64,000 bases of DNA, from NCBI GenBank assembly GCA_001695595.3, contig MBPM02000005.1, forward strand, positions 1,178,001 to 1,242,000. Reading direction: 5' to 3'. Shown here piece by piece: positions 57,622 through 64,000 of this stretch. The notes below the pieces were generated by a model. That model had not been told where the DNA came from and did not search any database. It saw only the letters and a program-made list of their open reading frames with translations. The position numbers and the translations under genes are program-made. The stretch is from Plasmopara viticola (Eukaryota > Oomycota > Peronosporomycetes > Peronosporales > Peronosporaceae). How positions within the stretch are numbered: position 1 is the first letter of the stretch; each line of letters opens with the position of its first letter.

Positions 57622-60600
57622 TTACTGATCCAAATCATCCGACCATTGCCGTGCCAGCATTTCGCGTGCTTTAGTCCGAACGCCCGTGCTCGTAGGAAAC
57701 GTCAAATTTTCCGGAGTACGTGAAAGGGGAGTCATGGGATCAATCAACACCGAATGCGAAGGCCCATTCGTAGTCGACGTTGGTGCTGATAATTGCACAG
57801 AGGAAGAACGGGTGCTTTGGCTCGAGACACACGACAATTGTCCTTCCAACTGCTTCAGTTCGCTCCCAACTGCGTCCGAGAGCACAGAATGCGTCTCACC
57901 AAAACCAGCCCCTTCTTCCTTGTCGCCAGTTGGAAACAAAGTCAATTCATGTTCACGCAACAAGCCTTTAAATTTATTTTCACGCGCACTCATGACATCT
58001 TGAATCCAACGAGGAACATGCGAAATGCGTTGCATTCCCACATACGCCATGGCCACAAACAAATGTTCAAGCAACAGGATAAACAACAAGCGCCACGCAA
58101 TGTGCAAACAGCCAAAGTCCGGGCCAAAGATGAAATCGTCGAGCGTCTTGCCTTCTTTGGCCAGTTGCGTTTCAATGTCGCGCACACAAGCCGCGTTGAA
58201 AAATTCAAGCACCCCCGTTGAAATGCAAATGAGCAAGACATTGACAATCACGGCAATGTACGCATAAGTGGTTAAAATGCCCTTCCAAGCCCCAATGCCA
58301 TTCGCTCGCCGTGGAATTGGACGCTTGAGCGTCTTGCACAGTCGATACCCGTCGGTACGACCTTTGATACTATTGATTAAAAAGCAAGCAAATGGCATCA
58401 AAGGCCACAACATGGAAAACATGACGGTAAAGCCAAATTGCACGGTCAAGACGTGGAAATCATCGTACGGATCGTACGTATCCTGTTCACTATCAAAGAG
58501 AATCTCACGGGCTTTTTTATTCAACACTTCAATTTCCAACGGCGTATACTCGAGGTAGCGGGAACTCGACTTGTTGTCAAACTGCGATTTCTTCTGATCT
58601 TCATAATTCAACGCGCCTAGAATCTTCAACGACCCTGCGTCCCGAACACGCTCTTGGGCAAGAGCATCGGCCCGTGCTTGAGCCTCCTCTCGACGTTTGC
58701 GGACAAGGATTGGCGCCACCAAGCGTAGCAATATATTCAGCAATTGCGTAATCACAATCGGGGTGACAAACATTGCCCCCAAATTGACGTGATGGCGATC
58801 AAAGGTAAAGAACCCCACGCATTCGATACACTGGGCCACTTTCTCACCCACTGGACACGCTATACACGCCCCGTCAACGTCCACGTACGGGCCAAAACAG
58901 CAATTCATTGCGTCCCCAAAGAACGTGTGGTTCAACGAATTGGTAAAGTAATTGCCAAGCCCTGGAATGACAAAGACAAACGCAAGCGAAAAGAACCACG
59001 TGTAATAATTTAAAAAATCCAACAGAAATAATTTACGAATCAAAGCTTTTTCATACTGTTCTTCCGTGCGGTAATTTTCCCAATGCGTAAACAACGCCCC
59101 CATTTTAGTGACCACCATGTTCCATTGCACGACATCGACAAAAAACCCAAAAACACACCCTTCCAACAAGATAAGCCACCACTGCAAGGAAAAGATATGA
59201 CTTTCCTTGTACGTGGCCTTGAGGATTTCATAAATCGTGACCCAACTGGCCACTAAGAGCAACATAATCAGCATTTGCAGCACCATAAAGAGCACGACAC
59301 AAAAGTACTTGACAAGCCGTCGCCACGCCGGGTACACAATCTCAACGTCGCCCGTCAAGGCATTGACGCGGGAGTGGCCGTAAAAGTGCTTGTTGCGGTA
59401 CTCAATCTGTTTCACATGGAGCTTGCCCGTCCAGTCAAATTGCATGCACGCATTCTCGCGCTCCCACGACTTGAGAAACCCAAAGCCCCACACAACAGAG
59501 ACCCCGAGTCCCCACACGGGCAATAACCGCATATACGTCGTCCTGGAAATGACGCCCCGGACCAATTCCAGTAAAATCCCCACGGCCGCGAGGGGAATTA
59601 ACCACGTATTGTAATATTTCAAAAACGCAAAGTAATACGCCACTTTTTCCCCAAAATTATACCGCAACGACCGCAAGACTTTGGTGTCGTCGACTTCATA
59701 GAGACGCCACGACGTCACCCATCGGTGAATCAACGTCTTTGTGACACTTTCATTGTGCATGGGAAACAAATCGTGGATCCAAATGTCCGTTTTTGACAAG
59801 CGGGCCCGTTGTTCAATGATAAAATCCACAATTTCAATGCGTTCAGCGGGCGTCGTCGGGTCTTTGCGGCGCTGGGCCACGTCGTGTTCCATGTCAATGA
59901 CCGCGCCGTGATCCATCCACATTTGCGTCCGAAATTGCTTGACAAACGACTGAATGACAGGTTCCGGGGCTCGAATCAATAGAATGAGGTAGCCAGAGTG
60001 CATCTCGCCCTTGGAATCCCCACCATCAATAATATCCACATACAGGCCTTGCGTACACAATTTATTGACAATCCGATGGTGTTCGTCTTCACTTGCACTG
60101 AGGGTCGGCGAATCCGTCCGACAGAGGCGTCGAAAGCCGGAAATTTCGTGCGAGACGTCAGCAATCGTGTCGATTGAGCGAGGCGCGGAGGGGACACTTG
60201 ACGTGGGACAGCACCACCGACAACCGAGTGTTTGTCGAATGCACCCCGACAATTGCACTTTACGATTTACAATGACGGCAAAATCGTAATCGGGGATTGT
60301 ACCACTTGAGATTTCGTCGGGTTTAAGGTACCGAAACTTACCCGGAGCTACCGGTTCCGACGTTGCGTAGCGTTCGTCACATGATGAGGTCCCGAGGTTG
60401 TTCCTACTGCGACAGTGTATCACGCCCTTGCTGCTTGTATGGCTGCCACAGCTCACTTCGGGATCGTCCGAAGAAGAAGACGAGCTCACGAGACGAGCAC
60501 TCGAGTCTTCGCACTCCTGCTGCGCGCTCTTGTGCGTCGTCAGTCGAGGCTTCTCTTTGCTCCCACGCCGACCAGAGTGCTCTTTCTTGCGCTTTTTAGA

Positions 60601-60678
60601 TTGCGTTCCGGCCTTGCCACGTGTCGTGCGAGTGTTGGAGGCACCGACGTTTGCGTCGGCCTTCGCAGCCTCGTCCAT
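57622..60678 (-). CDS. Anoctamin/TMEM16 family membrane protein
   Basis: Single exon, 1018 residues. The ATG at 60678 follows an initiator-like motif. The N-terminal 120 residues are low-complexity and basic (KKRKKEHSGRRGSKEK). A cytoplasmic anoctamin dimerisation region follows, up to WVTSWRLYEVDDTKVLRSLRYNFGEKVAYYFAFLKYY. Eight or more hydrophobic helices come next, with family landmarks: FGFLKSWERENA, the EYRNK-type loop, FGFFVDVVQWNMVVTKMGA, LTHWENYRTEEQYEKALIRKLF (helix bundle entrance), FLNYYTWFFSLAF, and VQFGFTVMFSMLWPLMPFACFL. A Cys-rich extracellular loop (CCFGPY...CIACPVGEKVAQCIEC) is present. The tail is Ser-rich and probably cytoplasmic. Family members are Ca2+-activated chloride channels or lipid scramblases; which applies here, and which residues bind Ca2+, cannot be settled by eye. 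Confidence 0.93.
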   Translation of the reverse strand: MDEAAKADANVGASNTRTTRGKAGTQSKKRKKEHSGRRGSKEKPRLTTHKSAQQECEDSSARLVSSSSSSDDPEVSCGSHTSSKGVIHCRSRNNLGTSSCDERYATSEPVAPGKFRYLKPDEISSGTIPDYDFAVIVNRKVQLSGCIRQTLGCRWCCPTSSVPSAPRSIDTIADVSHEISGFRRLCRTDSPTLSASEDEHHRIVNKLCTQGLYVDIIDGGDSKGEMHSGYLILLIRAPEPVIQSFVKQFRTQMWMDHGAVIDMEHDVAQRRKDPTTPAERIEIVDFIIEQRARLSKTDIWIHDLFPMHNESVTKTLIHRWVTSWRLYEVDDTKVLRSLRYNFGEKVAYYFAFLKYYNTWLIPLAAVGILLELVRGVISRTTYMRLLPVWGLGVSVVWGFGFLKSWERENACMQFDWTGKLHVKQIEYRNKHFYGHSRVNALTGDVEIVYPAWRRLVKYFCVVLFMVLQMLIMLLLVASWVTIYEILKATYKESHIFSLQWWLILLEGCVFGFFVDVVQWNMVVTKMGALFTHWENYRTEEQYEKALIRKLFLLDFLNYYTWFFSLAFVFVIPGLGNYFTNSLNHTFFGDAMNCCFGPYVDVDGACIACPVGEKVAQCIECVGFFTFDRHHVNLGAMFVTPIVITQLLNILLRLVAPILVRKRREEAQARADALAQERVRDAGSLKILGALNYEDQKKSQFDNKSSSRYLEYTPLEIEVLNKKAREILFDSEQDTYDPYDDFHVLTVQFGFTVMFSMLWPLMPFACFLINSIKGRTDGYRLCKTLKRPIPRRANGIGAWKGILTTYAYIAVIVNVLLICISTGVLEFFNAACVRDIETQLAKEGKTLDDFIFGPDFGCLHIAWRLLFILLLEHLFVAMAYVGMQRISHVPRWIQDVMSARENKFKGLLREHELTLFPTGDKEEGAGFGETHSVLSDAVGSELKQLEGQLSCVSSQSTRSSSVQLSAPTSTTNGPSHSVLIDPMTPLSRTPENLTFPTSTGVRTKAREMLARQWSDDLDQ

Positions 60679-60684
60679 TGTAGT

Positions 60685-60700
60685 GGAATGTGGAATGCAC
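60685..60700 (-). promoter_or_regulatory. Candidate oomycete Inr plus flanking element
   Basis: On the minus strand gtgcattccacattcc fits most positions of the oomycete core GCTCATTYYNCAWTTT. It ends 6 bp before the anoctamin ATG. That would give a very short leader, or initiation at a later Met. Confidence 0.4.
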
Positions 60701-61756
60701 TTACAATATAGAGAGAGTGTGATTGAGAGGTACGCACTAAGTGAGGGACAAGAACACTTGGTATTTGTATTAGCAGCTAATCGAGTTTCGCGGGTTCTAT
60801 TTGCGACGTGATGAAGACTGTTCCGGAGATGTATAAATTATCTATAAAACACCTGCAATTATTGTACTCAAACGTCAATCTTGACTTTTTACCCAAGAAA
60901 AAGAAAATACTGAAGTAATTTCGTTGTCAACGACTTCGCCATCAATCATTGGGTTGGCGCTTGCAATCTCTCTACTCTTATCATCGTATCCATTTTGATA
61001 TGACAAGCGAGTGTCGCGTGTGCGCTGATAGGGCCGCTTTTGTGCAGCCTTCATTTGCTCTGCGTTTGTACGCCATCTTTGTATTCTTTTACCTATATAT
61101 CAGAAATAAGCGTGAATGGATTGATGACTCACTGGAACGAAAAAAACGATTTCGCTTTTATCCAGCCACAAATTATTAAGGATACGCGTGAAAGCTTTCA
61201 CTACACGCACTGTATAAAAGTAAGTATACCTCATCCTTTGGTAGCAAACCAGAATCAGAAACAAGAAACTGATACTGTTTGTTCTTCGCTGAGCTATTGA
61301 GCCCGCATGGTACTCTTCTTTTGGTGCACATTAATTGCGCTTCTAGATCGACGATCTGGTAAAGAAAAGAGAGCCATTCGTTCCGACCGGCAAAATTTGC
61401 TGGCATGATGGCGCAAGCATGGATATTGTAGCACAGCAACTTCGAAGATTACGAAGTTAAACGCAGTCGAACTACGGCAGAAAAATGTGGTAAAGCAGCT
61501 TCTTTCGATTGAACAGAATTCTTTTAGCCTTGTCTTCTGGACTAGAAGCTTGCGCAACCACAATTTGAGACTTGTGTTATAGAGCTCGTGACTTAATCGC
61601 TGCAATTTGTCGAGTTTTACGACGTGGTCATCGGCGTCCTAAACACTGGTGCGCTTTTCTTTTTCTTACACTTGTTTTAATGCAAGAAGATGTTGTGGAT
61701 ACCGCTTGATTTCAAATGTGACGTGAGCACTCAAGTAATCAGTGTACGTGCCGTTA
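60701..61756. other. Intergenic, no supported gene
   Basis: About 1 kb with short overlapping ORFs on both strands, none recognisable. Confidence 0.45.
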
Positions 61757-62156
61757 ACCCACACGTGCCACTTCGTCAGCAAATACAAGTAAAAGCAAGG
61801 GTGAGCTCATCGCAAAAAGTAATGAGGAAACTGCTGTGCATGCTATTATGCAAAGTATGATAAAGCTGACCCGACGAAGTTTTGCGGCCCGAGCATGGTA
61901 CCACTCTGCCTGTGCTAGAACCTTGCTAAAATGGAAATCATTTGCAGCTGCAGGAAAGCATACGCTCGTTTGCCAACACAAGTGCAAAACAATTCGCTCT
62001 TTAACAAATCAAGGGACGCCACGGGCAAAGCCAACTACAGCACAGTACATCATCGCTGTGTCTGAGAGTGTCTGGGGGTACGCTAGATGCTCTTATATGC
62101 GAAGATGGCGGACGATGTGGCATGAACGATACACTCTCCGTCCGCTAGGGGAATGA
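61757..62156 (+). CDS. Unidentified Trp/Arg-rich ORF or exon
   Basis: Open for 132 codons after a stop at 61754, with no ATG until 61848. Trp, Arg and Lys recur in a spaced way (FAARAWYHSACARTLLKWKS, then YMRRWRTMWHERYTLR). This recalls SFI1/centrin-binding helical repeats, but too few units exist for a call. It may be one exon of a larger gene or a relic. No splice partner was found. Confidence 0.28.
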
Positions 62157-62482
62157 AGAAATGTCAAAGTGGCAGAAGGACTATGGCGGGGGCGAATACG
62201 CCAAGCATGCCCATCTTACATATGAAAGGAGGTACACACATTTTTCTTTGTCACTGGGATTTTCTCCATACCAAAAAACGACGATACCAAAGAAGAACAC
62301 GCTGATTTATACTGAGATCCATCCTGCAAACGCTGTTCTAGTCAGATAGGAAAGCATGCGCTGGGAACAGCTCGAAAACGACAAACATGCCTTCTGCGCA
62401 TTCAATACATTTCTCACCACGACTTTTCTTTTCACCCGGTAGCAAAGGCGAATTCACATTCACAACCGCAACGCTGACATGA

Positions 62483-62841
62483 TCATATATCAACGATCAC
62501 GTGAATCACTTTCACCTTGGGAAAATTTTCGTCGCCTACGTCGAAGTAAATCTTTAATGACCACGTTGGCTTCAACAGCAGCTCTTTCTTCAAATACTTT
62601 TTTTCCAAGTCTTCTATCGTCGCTCCCTGAAGCTATGCCAAATTGTCGTCATCATCCTTCATCCATTCGCCTTTCCTGTTGCCATTCTTCTTGGAGAGAT
62701 AAAGCTCGAGCTTGTGAGACGGGAAATCATACTGCGCTCTTTCGGGATCACTTTCTTCAAAACTCCAACCGCTTGCTGGTTGCCAATATCAACGGTGACG
62801 ACGCTTTCCTCGCCGACAACCGCGCAGAAGAGCACCACCAT
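62483..62841 (-). pseudogene. Crinkler (CRN)-type effector N-terminus, broken
   Basis: Starts MVVLFCAVVGE and continues VDIGNQQAVGVLKKVI, the conserved CRN head domain. A frameshift near 62725 then moves the reading to another frame, where the translocation motif (canonically LFLAK) is present as LYLSK at 62704-62690. This is followed by an acidic DDDD-type block and a TAG at 62635-62633. Conserved head-domain pieces continue to a stop at 62485-62483, where the family would pass to a variable C-terminal domain. No C-terminal effector domain was found downstream. CRN proteins are secreted oomycete effectors that act in host nuclei. With a frameshift and a nonsense codon this copy is a pseudogene and marks an accessory, effector-bearing region. 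Confidence 0.8.
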
Positions 62842-63493
62842 GTTTCTTTACGATGGAAAAAACGACAATGACTCTCACAAGTCTATTCATAACCTCAACA
62901 AAGTCTTAGTGATCAGTGATCAAATACATTGAAGACACCTTAGAATACGAACCATCCACTTCTGAACTAAACCGAGCAGTATCCAGTATATACCAATCAC
63001 AAAAAATTAAAACCGGTATTGATCAAGAGATACTCTAGACATTAAATTCGAATGAGTAACCACTGAAACACTTGAGTCACCACCTTCCACTCAATGACAG
63101 CCACTCTAGATGTACAAGTCAGCATGAGTCACTGAGTCGACACTTTTTGTAACTTCCTCCCACTTATTTGCTATCATGTCTGTCCTCTACTGTATCATAC
63201 TATGCCTTATTAATTGGTGACTCAGTAAAATAGAGATCGTTTTACAGTGACTTAAAAAATGGATAGACATCAAAGTGACATACGCTGATGAGACACCATT
63301 GTGGTGACTTAGTCGTGACTCATGGTGACTCACGGTGACCTACTCGGAATCGACATCGAGAGTAACACTCGAACGACAATAACTTATTGTGGCTGGTTCA
63401 TGCAACGTGCAGAATGTGACATCATGAGAACAATGATGATGATCTTAAGCGAAAATTTTATAGAATATCAAAACATAACCTCATTCATACAAA
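62842..63493. other. Intergenic with TGACTCA cluster
   Basis: No gene. Five perfect TGA(C/G)TCA heptamers lie at 63073, 63125, 63218, 63316 and 63326, with further GTGACT half-sites between them. Confidence 0.6.
63073..63332. promoter_or_regulatory. Cluster of five bZIP/AP-1-type sites
   Basis: TGAGTCA at 63073-63079 and 63125-63131; TGACTCA at 63218-63224, 63316-63322 and 63326-63332. Chance would give far fewer than one in 260 bp. It lies 160-420 bp before the small ORF at 63494, so it could be a promoter, or a degenerate satellite built on GTGACTCA-like units. Confidence 0.4.
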
Positions 63494-63613
63494 ATGTGTA
63501 ACGTCACTTGGAGCAACGGAGAGCAGTGTAAGCTTGTTTGTAACAAAGAACGATGCGGAAAGCATATAAGTAATATCAAGCATAAGGAAATTTTTGTCGT
63601 GGAGAGTGATTAG
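63494..63613 (+). CDS. 39-residue Cys-rich ORF
   Basis: MCNVTWSNGEQCKLVC is followed by CGKH, giving a C-W-C-C-C-H pattern like a tiny zinc-binding module. It ends at TAG only 8 bp before the next ORF. No promoter evidence beyond the upstream site cluster; family unknown. Confidence 0.3.
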   Translation: MCNVTWSNGEQCKLVCNKERCGKHISNIKHKEIFVVESD

Positions 63614-63621
63614 TTGAAGAA

Positions 63622-64000
63622 ATGCCTTCACAAGTCAATACCCCAGTCGTCGCTGAGGTTGTTGATACGCCAGCGCCATCGGTGATCGAGCCCGTTGAGG
63701 CCACGAATGTCGAAGCAAGCAAAGTTCCAGAACTGGAAGAATCGAATGTCGAACCGGTGGCCACGGATAGCGCGGTATATAAGGAGGAATATAATTCAGA
63801 TTCTGGAAAATTATATAATTTGGACGACGAATATGATTTCGACAATGAAGATATGGTCATTCCAGCGAAGACAAGTTCAATTCGTCACAAATTGGGACAT
63901 AAGCAGTGGAGATCGTTCCAATTACGGATCCAGCAGATAATCACTCGAATTTGCCTAAGGTGCATGACGACTCATGGATGTACGAATCATCGGCCGACTC
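63622..64000 (+). CDS. Acidic ORF, open to the right edge (partial)
   Basis: 126 codons without a stop, starting MPSQVNTPVVAEVVDT. The first 85 residues are Val/Glu/Pro-rich and then Asp/Glu-rich (NLDDEYDFDNEDM), typical of a disordered region. After about 63860 the translation turns basic, while another frame becomes more protein-like (VEIVPITDPADNHSN, then DDSWMYESSAD), hinting at a frameshift or splice. It could be the gag-like head of a retroelement; not identified. Confidence 0.35.
   Translation, partial: MPSQVNTPVVAEVVDTPAPSVIEPVEATNVEASKVPELEESNVEPVATDSAVYKEEYNSDSGKLYNLDDEYDFDNEDMVIPAKTSSIRHKLGHKQWRSFQLRIQQIITRICLRCMTTHGCTNHRPT

Noticed and set aside
62479..62871. 130-codon plus-strand ORF
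   Set aside because: Antisense to the Crinkler-type head; no family resemblance of its own.

Overview
The window looks like nuclear DNA of an oomycete, most likely a Peronosporales plant pathogen (Phytophthora or downy mildew type). The grounds are: compact genes with few, very short GT-AG introns (46-87 bp); putative Inr-type start motifs; a decayed Crinkler-type effector head; a secreted PR1-like CAP protein; and oomycete-style Ty1/copia, Ty3/gypsy, Mutator-like and tRNA-derived SINE remnants. There is no operon structure, rRNA gene or functional tRNA gene. The species cannot be named from sequence alone.

Layout. 1-3.6 kb is transposon territory: a copia gag/protease remnant cut by the left edge, its LTR and primer-binding site, and a 323-bp GC-rich insertion between 15-bp direct repeats. 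3.7-7.7 kb holds a secreted CAP/PR1-like gene facing a microcephalin-like BRCT gene that also carries a RanBP2 zinc finger. 7.8-12.9 kb is gene-poor, with a SINE copy and an 848-bp tandem duplication. 12.96-21.2 kb is a gene cluster: carnitine acyltransferase (+), a CDK8-like kinase (-), Maf1 (+) and a VPS9-domain Rab GEF (+). The CDK8-like gene and Maf1 share a 151-bp divergent intergenic region. 21.2-31.6 kb is a decayed AT-rich stretch ending in a copia RT/RNase H remnant. 31.7-40.2 kb carries two long genes in tandem: a C2/DUF1765-like/PH protein and an EDRF1 homologue. 40.5-53.2 kb is repeat-rich, with two Mutator-like transposase pseudogenes (one flanked by a candidate terminal inverted repeat), gypsy and copia pieces, minisatellites, and a complete SINE with a perfect 15-bp target-site duplication. 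53.6-60.7 kb is a second gene cluster: atlastin-like GTPase (-), L-asparaginase (+) and anoctamin/TMEM16 (-). 60.7-64 kb is accessory: an unrecognised Trp/Arg-rich ORF, a broken Crinkler N-terminus, a cluster of TGACTCA sites and two small ORFs at the right edge.

The conserved genes are housekeeping functions: fatty-acid import, Mediator kinase, Pol III repression, endosomal Rab5 activation, ER shaping, asparagine catabolism, and lipid scrambling or ion conductance. They are not a single pathway. The exon structures were rebuilt by hand from splice signals, reading frame and family conservation. In the well-conserved genes the frames close exactly across every proposed intron, which supports the models, but no transcript data were available.
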